From: CANKBT01 sp038235705
Lineage (GTDB): Bacteria > Actinomycetota > Actinomycetes > Mycobacteriales > SCTD01
Reading direction: 5' to 3'
Assembly: GCA_038235705.1 (NCBI GenBank)
Contig: JBBSTR010000030.1
Span: forward strand, 1 to 27,120
DNA length: 27,120 nucleotides
This document shows, piece after piece, positions 1 to 9,203 of this stretch. The notes under the pieces are model-generated. The model was given only the letters and a program-made list of their open reading frames with translations. It was not told the DNA's origin and searched no databases. Numbering within the stretch: position 1 is the first letter of the stretch; every line of letters starts with the position of its first letter. The position numbers were made by a program, and so were the translations under genes.

Positions 1-1
1 T

Positions 2-1000
2 CTCGTGCCGCCCGGTCCGCGGCTGACGCTGTCCGAGGCCGCCGACGTCGTGGTCGAGCTGCGCGAGGTGACCGTCCAGGCCGAGGAGCACGTTCGCGCG
101 GTGACCGGCCTGGTCCCGCCGGGGGCGCCTGGTCAGGCGACGGTGGTGGACCGCGCCGCCTGGGCGCAGGGCAACGTCGACGGCTTCCGCGCGGTGCTCG
201 AACCCCTCGCCGAGCAGCTGTTCGCGGGCAAGGCGCCGAACCGCGCCGCCGAGGCGGTGACCCGCCGGGTGACCGGGGTGCAGATGGGCGCGATCCTCGC
301 CTGGCTGTCGAGCAAGGTGCTCGGTCAGTACGAGGTGTTCCTGCCGCCCGAGCACGGCACCGGCCGGCTGACCCTGGTCGCGCCGAACATCGTCGAGACC
401 GAGCAGCGGCTCGGGGTCGACCCGAGCGACTTCCGGCTCTGGGTGGCCCTGCACGAGGTCACCCACCGCACCCAGTTCACGGCGGTGGACTGGCTGCACG
501 GGCACGTCCGGTCCGAGATCGGCGCGCTGCTCACCGCCAGCCGGATCGACGACCCGGTGGCCCTGATCGGCCGGGTCAAGGACGGGATCGGCCAGCGGCA
601 GTCGCTGATGGAGCTGGTCCAGACGCCGGAGCAGAAGGTCGTGCTCGACCGGGTGACCGCGTTCATGTCGCTGCTCGAGGGCCACGCCGAGCACGTGATG
701 GACGGGGTCGGGCCGTCCGTGGTGCCGAGCGTGGTCGACATCCGGGCCCGCTTCCAGCAGCGCCGGGCGCAGCGCGGCAACCCGCTGGACCGCTTGCTGC
801 GCCGGGTCCTCGGCCTCGACCTCAAGGCCCTGCAGTATGCCGAGGGCAAGGCCTTCGTCGACCATGCCGTGACGCAGCTGGGGATGGCCGGGTTCAACCG
901 GGTCTGGACCTCGCCCGAGACGCTCCCGACCCGGGAGGAGATCCGCGCGCCCCAGACCTGGGTCGACCGGGTCGACGGCCTGCCGGCGCTCCCTGCCTGA
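2..1000 (+). CDS. DUF2342-type zinc-dependent metalloprotease (coenzyme F420 biosynthesis-associated), 5' end outside window
   Basis: Putative soluble zinc metallopeptidase of the actinobacterial family labelled 'coenzyme F420 biosynthesis associated' (DUF2342). The open frame reaches the left edge and a GTG at 5 is the first possible start seen, but family members are usually longer at the N-terminus, so I treat it as truncated by the window. The metal-binding HEVTH motif is at visible residues 151-155 within VALHEVTHRTQF, and a second conserved segment, EGHAEHVMDGVG, at about 223-234 probably supplies the third ligand and the family signature. It ends two bases before tilS, so the two are probably co-transcribed. 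The family call is confident; the substrate and any true F420 link are unknown. Confidence 0.85.
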   Translation, partial: LVPPGPRLTLSEAADVVVELREVTVQAEEHVRAVTGLVPPGAPGQATVVDRAAWAQGNVDGFRAVLEPLAEQLFAGKAPNRAAEAVTRRVTGVQMGAILAWLSSKVLGQYEVFLPPEHGTGRLTLVAPNIVETEQRLGVDPSDFRLWVALHEVTHRTQFTAVDWLHGHVRSEIGALLTASRIDDPVALIGRVKDGIGQRQSLMELVQTPEQKVVLDRVTAFMSLLEGHAEHVMDGVGPSVVPSVVDIRARFQQRRAQRGNPLDRLLRRVLGLDLKALQYAEGKAFVDHAVTQLGMAGFNRVWTSPETLPTREEIRAPQTWVDRVDGLPALPA

Positions 1001-1002
1001 GG

Positions 1003-1929
1003 ATGACCGGGCCGCCTGCCGAGACCGCGGCCGTCCGGCACGCCGTGCGCCGTGCGCTCGTCGACCTGCCCGCCCGTGCCCCGGTGCTCGCCGCCGTGAG
1101 CGGCGGCCCGGACTCCCTCGCGCTCGCGGTCGGCCTCGCGCACGTCCGGCCGGGCAGCGGCGTGGTGGTGATCGACCACGGGCTGCAGGACGGCTCGCCC
1201 CAGGTGGCCCGCACGGCCGCGGCGCGGTGCGGCCGGTTGGGCCTGGCCCCCGAGGTGGTCACGGTCCGCGTGCGCGGGGCGGGGGAGGGTCCGGCCCGGA
1301 CCGCCCGCCTGCTGGCGCTCGAGACGGTCGCGGCACGCACCGGCGCGGTCGTCCTGCTGGGGCACACCCTGGACGACCAGGCGGAGACCGTGCTGCTGGG
1401 ACTGGCCCGCGGCGCCGGCGCCCGGTCGCTGTCCGGGATGGCGGCCGTGCGCGGGATCTTCCGCCGCCCGTTGCTCGGGGTGTCCCGACAGGTCACGCAC
1501 GCGGCGTGCGCGCAGGCCGGGCTCACGCCGTGGCTGGACCCGCACAACCAGGACCCGTCCTACGCCAGGGTCCGCGTCCGCACCAGCGCGCTGCCCGCGC
1601 TCGAGGCCGCGCTCGGCCCGGGCGTGACGGCCGCGCTGGCCCGCAGCGCGTCGCTGCTGCGCGAGGACGCCGACGGCCTCGACGCGCTGGCCGCCGCGGT
1701 GCCGACCGGGCCGACGCTCGAGGTGGCCCTGCTGGCCGCACTGCTGCCGGCCGTCCGTGCCCGGGTGCTCAAGACCTGGGCGGAGCAGAGGTGCGGGGCT
1801 CCGGTCACCACGACCCACCTGACCGCGCTGCGGGCCCTGGTCGAGCACTGGTCCGGGCAGGGTGCGGTGGCCCTGCCGGGCGGGCGCCGGGTCGAGCGCT
1901 CCGGCGGACGGCTAGCCTTCGCGCCGTGA
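1003..1929 (+). CDS. tilS: tRNA(Ile)-lysidine synthase TilS
   Basis: ATP-dependent ligase that converts the wobble cytidine of tRNA-Ile(CAU) to lysidine, switching its codon and amino-acid identity; cytosolic. The N-type ATP-pyrophosphatase P-loop SGGPDS is at residues 33-38, followed by the family segments VVVIDHGLQ and GHTLDDQAETVLLGLARG. At 308 aa it is the short actinobacterial form with a reduced C-terminal domain. ATG at 1003 lies just after the preceding stop (998-1000). Its TGA overlaps the GTG of hpt (GTGA, 1926-1929), the conserved actinobacterial tilS-hpt-ftsH order. Confidence 0.95.
   Translation: MTGPPAETAAVRHAVRRALVDLPARAPVLAAVSGGPDSLALAVGLAHVRPGSGVVVIDHGLQDGSPQVARTAAARCGRLGLAPEVVTVRVRGAGEGPARTARLLALETVAARTGAVVLLGHTLDDQAETVLLGLARGAGARSLSGMAAVRGIFRRPLLGVSRQVTHAACAQAGLTPWLDPHNQDPSYARVRVRTSALPALEAALGPGVTAALARSASLLREDADGLDALAAAVPTGPTLEVALLAALLPAVRARVLKTWAEQRCGAPVTTTHLTALRALVEHWSGQGAVALPGGRRVERSGGRLAFAP
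1913..1918 (+). promoter_or_regulatory. -10 element of a likely leaderless hpt promoter
   Basis: TAGCCT matches the actinobacterial TANNNT -10 pattern and is exactly 7 nt before the hpt GTG. A transcript starting 6-8 nt downstream would begin at the start codon. No good -35 hexamer is seen. The same geometry recurs four more times in this window, which raises confidence. Confidence 0.5.
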
Positions 1930-2609
1930 CGATCGGTCCGCCGCTCCGCGGCACGTTGGAGAGCGCACCGGCCCTGCCAGACCCCGCGACCTCGGCCGAC
2001 GGGCCGTTGGACGGCACCGCCGACGACGCGGCGCCCGTGCCGGCGCACCTGGCCCAGGAGATCGAGCGGGTGCTGCTGTCCGAGGCCCAGATCCGGCTGC
2101 GGGTCGGCGAGCTGGCGCACCGGATCGACGCGGACTACGTCGGTCGCGAGCTGGTCCTCGTCGGGGTGCTCAAGGGCGCGGTGATGGTGATCGCCGACCT
2201 GGCGCGCGCGCTGCGCACGCCGGTGTCGATGGAGTTCATGGCCGTCTCCTCGTACGGCTCCGGCACCTCCAGCAGCGGCGTGGTCCGGATCCTCAAGGAC
2301 CTCGACCGGGACATCACCGGGCTGCACGTGCTGGTCGTCGAGGACGTGGTCGACTCCGGGCTCACGCTCTCCTGGCTGCTGCGCAACCTCTCCTCGCGCG
2401 GGCCGGCCTCGCTCGAGGTCTGCGCGCTGCTCCGCAAGCCGGAGGCGGCCAGGAGCGCTCCGGAGGTGCGCTACGTCGGGTTCGACATCGGCGACGAGTT
2501 CGTCGTCGGCTACGGCCTGGACCACGCGGAGAGGCACCGCGACCTGCCCTTCGTCGGGCTGCTGACCGCGGCCGCCCAGGTCGGCCAGGTCGGTCCTGTG
2601 CCGGCCTGA
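1926..2609 (+). CDS. hpt: Hypoxanthine phosphoribosyltransferase
   Basis: Purine salvage enzyme joining PRPP with hypoxanthine or guanine to give IMP or GMP. The PRPP-binding signature VVEDVVDSG is at residues 137-145, with the upstream LVGVLKGAVMVIADL segment and the flexible-loop SSYG motif in the expected order. With the GTG at 1926 the protein is 227 aa, including a 40-45 residue low-complexity Pro/Ala/Asp N-terminal extension beyond the usual core of about 180 aa. The start is supported by the GTGA overlap with tilS and the -10 element 7 nt upstream. A later internal start cannot be excluded. Confidence 0.93.
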   Translation: MTIGPPLRGTLESAPALPDPATSADGPLDGTADDAAPVPAHLAQEIERVLLSEAQIRLRVGELAHRIDADYVGRELVLVGVLKGAVMVIADLARALRTPVSMEFMAVSSYGSGTSSSGVVRILKDLDRDITGLHVLVVEDVVDSGLTLSWLLRNLSSRGPASLEVCALLRKPEAARSAPEVRYVGFDIGDEFVVGYGLDHAERHRDLPFVGLLTAAAQVGQVGPVPA

Positions 2610-2638
2610 GGAGCCAGGTGCGGAACGACCTCACGGGG

Positions 2639-2654
2639 CCGGGCGTTGGCCCGG
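2639..2654 (+). terminator. Possible hairpin terminator after hpt
   Basis: CCGGGC-GTTG-GCCCGG forms a 6-bp GC stem with a 4-nt loop about 30 nt after the hpt stop. No U-tract follows. It lies between hpt and the candidate ftsH promoter. Confidence 0.3.
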
Positions 2655-2686
2655 GACGACCCAGAGCGCGCTGCCGCCCAGGCGGT

Positions 2687-2692
2687 TAGACT
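2687..2692 (+). promoter_or_regulatory. Candidate -10 box of the ftsH promoter
   Basis: TAGACT fits TANNNT and lies about 52 nt upstream of the ftsH start codon in a 134-bp intergenic region. No clear -35. It implies an untranslated leader of roughly 45 nt. Confidence 0.4.
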
Positions 2693-2712
2693 TCGGGCTC
2701 ATCCCACGCCAC

Positions 2713-2743
2713 AGGAGGGACGGGGCGTCCGCCCCCCTATTCG
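2713..2743 (+). promoter_or_regulatory. Distant ftsH Shine-Dalgarno with an intervening hairpin
   Basis: A strong SD, AGGAGGG (2713-2719), ends 24 nt before the ATG, too far for normal initiation. Between them GGGGC (2722-2726) and GCCCC (2731-2735) can pair around a GTCC loop, cutting the effective spacing to about 10 nt. The conserved FtsH N-terminus (MNVKR.FRGP) argues against another start. Confidence 0.5.
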
Positions 2744-4873
<2,130 letters not shown>

Positions 4874-4884
4874 GCCGCACGCTC

Positions 4885-5676
4885 GTGGTCGCGGTGCTCA
4901 ACGCGACACCGGACAGCTTCAGCGACCGGCACCCGGACACTGCTGAGGCCGTGGAGCACGGTCTGAGGCTGCTGGCCGGGGGAGCGGACGTGGTCGACGT
5001 CGGCGGTGAGTCGACCAGGCCGGGCGCCGACCGGGTCGACGAGGCCGTCGAGCTGGCCCGGGTGCTCCCTGTGGTCGCCGCCCTCGCCGCTGCCGGCGCT
5101 CTGGTGTCGGTCGACACGACTCGGGCGTCGGTCGCCGAGCGGGCGCTGGCCGCTGGTGCGCAGATCGTCAACGACGTCTCCGGCGGGCTCGCCGACCCCG
5201 CCATGCTGCCCCTGCTGGCCCGGGCGGGCTGCCGCTGCGTGCTCATGCACTGGCGCGGCCCGAGCAAGGACATGCAGACCCGCACCGCGTACGACGACGT
5301 CGTCCAGGACGTCCGTTCTGCGCTGCTGGCCCGTCGGGACGCCGCCGAGCGGGCTGGGGTGGACCCGGCGAGGGTCGTTCTGGACCCTGGGCTCGGGTTC
5401 GGCAAGACAGCGGCGCAGTCGTGGACGCTGCTGGCGCACCTGGACCGGCTGCCCGCGCCGCTGCTGGTCGGCGCCTCCCGCAAGGGGCTGCTCGGCGCGG
5501 TGCTCGACGACGGCGCGGGTCCGCGCGCGACCGGCGAGCGAGAGGACGCGACCACGGCCGTCACCGTCCTCGCCGCGCAGGCCGGGGCCTGGGGCGTACG
5601 GGTGCACGAGCCGCGCGCCAGCGCGGACGCCGTACGCGTCGTCGAGGCCGTACGGCAGGCTGGGCGTCATGGCTGA
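4885..5676 (+). CDS. folP: Dihydropteroate synthase
   Basis: Condenses p-aminobenzoate with 6-hydroxymethyl-7,8-dihydropterin pyrophosphate in folate synthesis; sulfonamide target. Conserved segments are NATPDSFSD, DVGGESTRPGA, IVNDVSGG, DPGLGFGKT and GASRKG. The glycines usually following PDSFSD are replaced by RHPD, a small departure in the first pterin-binding loop. Start is uncertain: the GTG at 4885 trims the first strand, while a CTG at 4870, overlapping the ftsH stop, would give LSRTLVVAVLNATPD and fit homologues better. No other ATG, GTG or TTG lies close upstream in frame. folE, often between ftsH and folP in actinobacteria, is absent. Confidence 0.92.
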   Translation: MVAVLNATPDSFSDRHPDTAEAVEHGLRLLAGGADVVDVGGESTRPGADRVDEAVELARVLPVVAALAAAGALVSVDTTRASVAERALAAGAQIVNDVSGGLADPAMLPLLARAGCRCVLMHWRGPSKDMQTRTAYDDVVQDVRSALLARRDAAERAGVDPARVVLDPGLGFGKTAAQSWTLLAHLDRLPAPLLVGASRKGLLGAVLDDGAGPRATGEREDATTAVTVLAAQAGAWGVRVHEPRASADAVRVVEAVRQAGRHG

Positions 5677-6052
5677 CCTGCACCTCGACACGATCGCGCT
5701 GCTCGGCCTGCGGGTGCGCGGCCACCACGGCGTGCTGCCCGACGAACGTCGGGACGGCCAGGACTTCGTGATCGACGCCGTGCTGTCGGTCGACGTGCGG
5801 GAGGCCGCCGCAGGGGACGACCTCGAGGCCACCGTCGACTACGGCGTGCTCGCGGCCCGGCTCGCCGAGGCGGTCGGCCGTGACCCGGTCGATCTCATCG
5901 AGACGCTGGCGGAACGGCTCGCCGACGTGTGTCTCGCCGATCCGCGGGTCGCGTCCGTGCAGCTGACCGTGCACAAGCCGCAGGCGCCGGTCGGGCTGCC
6001 GTTCGGGGACGTGGCGGTCACGGTGCGTCGCCCCGTGGAGGGGGCGCAGTGA
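5669..6052 (+). CDS. folB: Dihydroneopterin aldolase
   Basis: Cleaves 7,8-dihydroneopterin to 6-hydroxymethyl-dihydropterin and glycolaldehyde. It has the family pattern LLGLRVRGHHGVLPDERRDGQ at the N-terminus, an ATVDYGVLA segment, LIETLAERLAD with the active-site region, and a C-terminal VTVHKP-like strand (LTVHKPQAPV). 127 aa, normal for the family. The ATG at 5669 overlaps the end of folP by 8 bases, indicating translational coupling. The 3' end lies inside a perfect 27-bp tandem repeat shared with the start of folK. Confidence 0.94.
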   Translation: MADLHLDTIALLGLRVRGHHGVLPDERRDGQDFVIDAVLSVDVREAAAGDDLEATVDYGVLAARLAEAVGRDPVDLIETLAERLADVCLADPRVASVQLTVHKPQAPVGLPFGDVAVTVRRPVEGAQ

Positions 6053-6079
6053 CGTCGCCCCGTGGAGGGGGCGCAGTGA
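6026..6079 (+). repeat. Perfect 27-bp tandem duplication at the folB/folK junction
   Basis: Two identical adjacent 27-bp units, 6026-6052 and 6053-6079, each ending GGGGGCGCAGTGA. Unit 1 holds the last folB codons and its TGA; each unit carries an in-frame GTG that could start folK (6049 and 6076). As 27 is a multiple of 3, both starts read the same frame. Confidence 0.95.
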
Positions 6080-6561
6080 CCTTGTCTCCATCGCCCTGTG
6101 CAAGGAGTGCGGTGCTCTCGCTCGGCAGCAACGTCGGCGACCGCGGACAGCGCCTGACGGCCGCCGTGGACGTGCTCGCTCCGTTCGCCGTGTCCTCGGT
6201 GTGGGAGACCGACCCGGTCGGCGGGCCGGAGCAGGGGCCCTTCCTGAACATGGTCGTGCTGTGCGCGCTCGACGCGACCGGTGCGTGGGCGGCGGCGCAG
6301 GCGGCCGAGCAGGGGGCTGGTCGGACCCGCGAGGTGCGGTGGGGGCCTCGGACGCTGGACGTCGACGTGATCCTGGCCGACGCGCCGGTGCCGGACGGGC
6401 TCCTCGTGCCGCACCCGAGGGCTCACGAGCGGGCGTTCGTGCTCGCGCCGTGGCTCGAGCTCGAGCCCGACGCCCGGCTGCCCCAGGGCTCGGTGGCGGC
6501 GCTGCTCCGCACCCTCGACGACTCTGGCGTGCGCCGGCTGGGACCGCTCGGAGCCCGGTGA
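6049..6561 (+). CDS. folK: 2-amino-4-hydroxy-6-hydroxymethyldihydropteridine pyrophosphokinase
   Basis: Transfers pyrophosphate from ATP to 6-hydroxymethyl-dihydropterin, making the FolP substrate. It carries the HPPK hallmarks AVLSLGSNVGDR near the N-terminus, SVWETDPVGGPEQGPFLNMV, and the ATP-site motif RWGPRTLDVDVI, followed by VPHPRAHERAFVLAPW. The start chosen is the GTG at 6049 because it overlaps the folB stop (GTGA), matching coupling throughout this operon; the GTG at 6076, created by the 27-bp duplication, would remove nine residues (VTSPRGGGA) and is equally able to yield the conserved core. Ends in a GTGA overlap with the next gene. Confidence 0.93.
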   Translation: MTSPRGGGAVTLSPSPCARSAVLSLGSNVGDRGQRLTAAVDVLAPFAVSSVWETDPVGGPEQGPFLNMVVLCALDATGAWAAAQAAEQGAGRTREVRWGPRTLDVDVILADAPVPDGLLVPHPRAHERAFVLAPWLELEPDARLPQGSVAALLRTLDDSGVRRLGPLGAR

Positions 6562-7019
6562 CCAGCACACGAAGCACGACCCTGCTGACCCTCTCGGTGC
6601 TGGGCCTCGCGCTGGGGGTGCTGCTGGGCGAACGGGTGCCGCCGACCCCGGTGGCGGCGCCGGTCACGCTGGTGCTGGTCGCGCTGGTCCTGCTCGGGCT
6701 GGCCAAGGCCGTCCGTGACCGGGTGTGGCGGCCCGGGCGCCGACCGCGTCCGGCCGTGCGTCCGATGTCGCCGGAGCAGCTGGTGCGCGCGGTCGTGCTG
6801 GCGAAGGCGTCGAGCCCGACCGGGGCGCTGCTCGCGGGCGGGTATCTCGGGGTGTTCCTGGCCCTGGTCCCGAGCCAGGCCGAGGTGCTGCGCCGGGACG
6901 CCTACGTCGCAGGGTCCGCGGCGCTCGCCGCGCTGCTGGTGGTCGCGGCAGCGCTCGTGCTCGAGCGGCAGTGCCGCACGCCGGACGAGCGGGACGGTGA
7001 CAGGGACGCCCGTGGCTAG
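6558..7019 (+). CDS. DUF3180 family membrane protein
   Basis: Small integral membrane protein, 153 aa from the GTG at 6558, which overlaps the folK stop (GTGA). Hydrophobic stretches at about 8-24, 31-50, 88-108 and 118-137 suggest four membrane helices, with a basic cytoplasmic loop (DRVWRPGRRPRPAVRP) between the second and third followed by the conserved MSPEQLVRAVVLAKASSPTGALLAGGYLG. This pattern and its place after folK match DUF3180, a conserved actinobacterial neighbour of the folate genes. Function unknown. Confidence 0.85.
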   Translation: MTSTRSTTLLTLSVLGLALGVLLGERVPPTPVAAPVTLVLVALVLLGLAKAVRDRVWRPGRRPRPAVRPMSPEQLVRAVVLAKASSPTGALLAGGYLGVFLALVPSQAEVLRRDAYVAGSAALAALLVVAAALVLERQCRTPDERDGDRDARG

Positions 7020-7022
7020 GGT
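7017..7022 (+). promoter_or_regulatory. -10 element of a likely leaderless promoter
   Basis: TAGGGT is 6 nt upstream of the GTG at 7029, inside the end of the preceding gene. This is the TANNNT-to-start geometry of leaderless actinobacterial genes. Confidence 0.45.
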
Positions 7023-7028
7023 GACGCC

Positions 7029-7367
7029 GTGACCAGCGAAGGCGTGACCAACGACGACGTGACCGGCGACAGCCGGGTGACCGGCCCGGCTGGGGAGACG
7101 TTCGACCAGCTGGACGCGCTGTCCACCGAGCAGCTGCGCTCCCGGGCGTTCGACAAGGCGAAGGACAGCCACGACGTCGCCTTCGTCTGGGACCTGGTCA
7201 AGCACCTGCGCGCCTCCCGGGCCCTGGCGGCCGAGGACGGCTCCGGTGGCGGGCTGACCGGCTCGATCACCGAGCTGGTCGAGCTCGGCCGTGAGCTGAC
7301 CGGGCACGACCTCGGCGAGGACGAGCCGCTGGTGCGGGCGAGGTTCCTGGACTACCTGCGTCCCTGA
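7029..7367 (+). CDS. Conserved small acidic protein of unknown function
   Basis: 112-aa soluble acidic protein with no enzyme motif that I recognise. The first ~25 residues are low complexity and made partly by a degenerate GTGACC repeat, giving several possible in-frame GTG starts (7029, 7044, 7059 and 7077). The core FDQLDALSTEQLRSRAFDKAKDSHDVAFVWDLVKHLRASRALAAEDGS reads as two or three helices, followed by SITELVELGRELTG and a terminal ARFLDYLRP. I recall similar small proteins near folK/DUF3180 and panC in actinobacteria, but no function. Position and the upstream -10 box support it being real. Confidence 0.75.
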   Translation: MTSEGVTNDDVTGDSRVTGPAGETFDQLDALSTEQLRSRAFDKAKDSHDVAFVWDLVKHLRASRALAAEDGSGGGLTGSITELVELGRELTGHDLGEDEPLVRARFLDYLRP

Positions 7368-7371
7368 TCCG

Positions 7372-7386
7372 CACGACTGCGTCGTG
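7372..7386 (+). terminator. Weak hairpin, possible terminator
   Basis: CACGAC-TGC-GTCGTG is a perfect 6-bp stem with a 3-nt loop immediately after the stop at 7367. No U-run follows, so termination is only a suggestion. Confidence 0.3.
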
Positions 7387-7427
7387 ACGATCGGCACAGT
7401 CCGGTGCCAGACGTGTGAGCGCGGCGT

Positions 7428-7433
7428 TACCTT
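7428..7433 (+). promoter_or_regulatory. Candidate -10 box for the pan/nad operon
   Basis: TACCTT (in GCGTTACCTTG) fits TANNNT and is 46 nt upstream of the ATG at 7480, in the only sizeable gap before the coupled DUF2520-panC-nadB-nadC series. No confident -35. Confidence 0.4.
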
Positions 7434-7479
7434 GTTCGCGCAACACCGACCGGTACCCCCTCGAGGACTGGAACGGCCC

Positions 7480-8352
7480 ATGAGAGAAACAGACCGGACG
7501 CACGGCTCGCGCCTGACCGTCGGCGTGGTCAGCGCTGGACGGGTCGGCGCTGTCCTCGGCGCGGCGCTGGCCAGGGCCGGGCACGACGTGCGCGCCGTCG
7601 CCGCCGTGAGCGAGGCGTCCCGGGCCCGGGCGGCGGACCTGCTGCCGGGGGTTCCGGTCCGACCGGCCGACGAGGTCGCGCGGGGCTGCTCCCTGCTGCT
7701 GCTCGCCGTCCCCGACGACGCGCTCGCCGGGCTCGTCGCCGGTCTCGCGGAGACCGGTGCCCTGCACCCCGGGCAGCTCGTGGCCCACACCAGCGGCCGG
7801 GACGGTGTCGGGGTGCTCGAGGCCGCGGTCCGCGTCGGCGTGCTGCCGATGGCGCTGCACCCCGTGCTGCCGTTCGCGGGTCGCCCGGTCGACCTGGCGC
7901 GACTGACCGGGGCAGCTTTCGGGGTGACCGCGCCGGAGCCGCTGCTGCCGATCGCCGAGGCGCTGGTGATCGAGATGGGTGGCGAGCCGGTACGGGTGGC
8001 CGAGCACCTGCGACCGCTGTGGCACGCGGCGCTGGCCCACGGGGCGAACCACCTCGTGACGCTCGTGAGCAGTGCCGCCGACCTGCTTCGCGCCGCCGGT
8101 GCGGAGGACCCGGGCCTCGTGCTGGGGCCGTTGCTCGGAGCGGCGCTGGACGGTGCGCTCCGCAGTGGCGACGCCGCGCTGACCGGACCGGTCGCCCGGG
8201 GTGACGCGAGCACCGTCGCGGCGCACCTGGCTGCGCTGCCGGACGACGTGCGCCCCGCGTACGCCGTCCTGGCGAGGCTCACCGCCGACCGGGCTCTGGC
8301 GTCCGGTCGGCTCGCGGCCTCCTCCGCCGCCGACCTGTTGGCCGTCCTGTGA
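7480..8352 (+). CDS. Rossmann-like / DUF2520 domain oxidoreductase-like protein
   Basis: 290-aa protein with an N-terminal NAD(P)-binding Rossmann segment (LTVGVVSAGRVGAVLGAALARAGHDV, residues about 11-36) and a C-terminal helical DUF2520 region containing LHPVLPFAG, LWHAALAHGANHLVTLV and GPVARGD. Overall shape resembles ketopantoate- and pyrroline-5-carboxylate-type reductases. It overlaps panC by four bases, so a step in pantothenate synthesis, such as ketopantoate reduction, is a reasonable inference but is not shown by sequence. ATG at 7480 is chosen because GGAAC lies 8-9 nt upstream and the Rossmann fold follows; upstream in-frame codons lie before the candidate promoter. Confidence 0.87.
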   Translation: MRETDRTHGSRLTVGVVSAGRVGAVLGAALARAGHDVRAVAAVSEASRARAADLLPGVPVRPADEVARGCSLLLLAVPDDALAGLVAGLAETGALHPGQLVAHTSGRDGVGVLEAAVRVGVLPMALHPVLPFAGRPVDLARLTGAAFGVTAPEPLLPIAEALVIEMGGEPVRVAEHLRPLWHAALAHGANHLVTLVSSAADLLRAAGAEDPGLVLGPLLGAALDGALRSGDAALTGPVARGDASTVAAHLAALPDDVRPAYAVLARLTADRALASGRLAASSAADLLAVL

Positions 8353-9203
8353 CCCGCCTGCTCGCCGGCCCGCACGAGGCCCGGCTCGGTGTCGCCCTCG
8401 TCTCGACCCGCGAGGAGCTGGCCGCGGCCCGTCGCGGCCTGACCGGCCGGGTCGCCGTGGTCATGACGATGGGCGCGCTGCACGACGGGCACCTGTCGCT
8501 CGTGCGCGCCGCCCGTGCGTACGCCGACCAAGTGATCGTCACGATCTTCGTCAACCCGCTGCAGTTCGGCGCGAACGAGGACCTGGACCGTTACCCCCGG
8601 CCGTTCGAGGCCGATCTGGCGCGATGCGCCGAGGCCGGCGTCGACCTGGTCTTCGCTCCCGGCCCGAGGGACGTCTATCCGCGCACGCCGACCGTGCGGG
8701 TCAGCGCAGGTGACCTCGGCACGCGGCTGGAGGGCGCGTCCCGACCCGGTCACCTCGACGGGATGCTGACGGTCGTGCTCAAGCTGCTGCACCTCACCGC
8801 GCCGGACGTGGCGCTGTTCGGCGAGAAGGACGCGCAGCAGCTGGCCTGCATCCGGGCCATGGTCGCCGACCTCGACGTGCCGGTCCGCGTCGTCGGCGTC
8901 CCGACGGTCCGCGAGGCGGACGGGCTCGCCCTGTCCAGCCGCAACCGCTACCTCTCGGCCGCCGAACGCCGCACCGCAAGGGCGATCCCCAGGGCGCTCG
9001 CCACCGGCGACGCCGAGCGGGCCCGCTCGATGCTGGAGCGCAGGAGGGGCCTCGAGCTGGACTACCTGGACCGCGTCGACAGCGCCACCTTCGCCCCGGA
9101 CCCCGGCGGTGACCTGCTGGTCGTGGCCGCCCGGGTCGGGCGCACCCGGCTCATCGACAACACCCGGCTCGAGGTCCGGCTCGACGGTCCGGCCTCGACG
9201 TGA
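8349..9203 (+). CDS. panC: Pantothenate synthetase (pantoate-beta-alanine ligase)
   Basis: ATP-dependent ligation of pantoate and beta-alanine to give pantothenate, the CoA precursor. Seen: MTMGALHDGHLSLVRAAR with the class I nucleotidyl-transferase HxGH motif (HDGH), the pantoate-site segment TIFVNPLQFGANEDLDRYPR, LFGEKDAQQLACIR, and the KMSKS-equivalent SSRNRYLS. 284 aa, normal length. GTG start overlaps the previous stop and the gene's own stop overlaps the nadB GTG, both as GTGA. panD, which supplies beta-alanine, is not adjacent. Confidence 0.96.
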   Translation: MTRLLAGPHEARLGVALVSTREELAAARRGLTGRVAVVMTMGALHDGHLSLVRAARAYADQVIVTIFVNPLQFGANEDLDRYPRPFEADLARCAEAGVDLVFAPGPRDVYPRTPTVRVSAGDLGTRLEGASRPGHLDGMLTVVLKLLHLTAPDVALFGEKDAQQLACIRAMVADLDVPVRVVGVPTVREADGLALSSRNRYLSAAERRTARAIPRALATGDAERARSMLERRRGLELDYLDRVDSATFAPDPGGDLLVVAARVGRTRLIDNTRLEVRLDGPAST

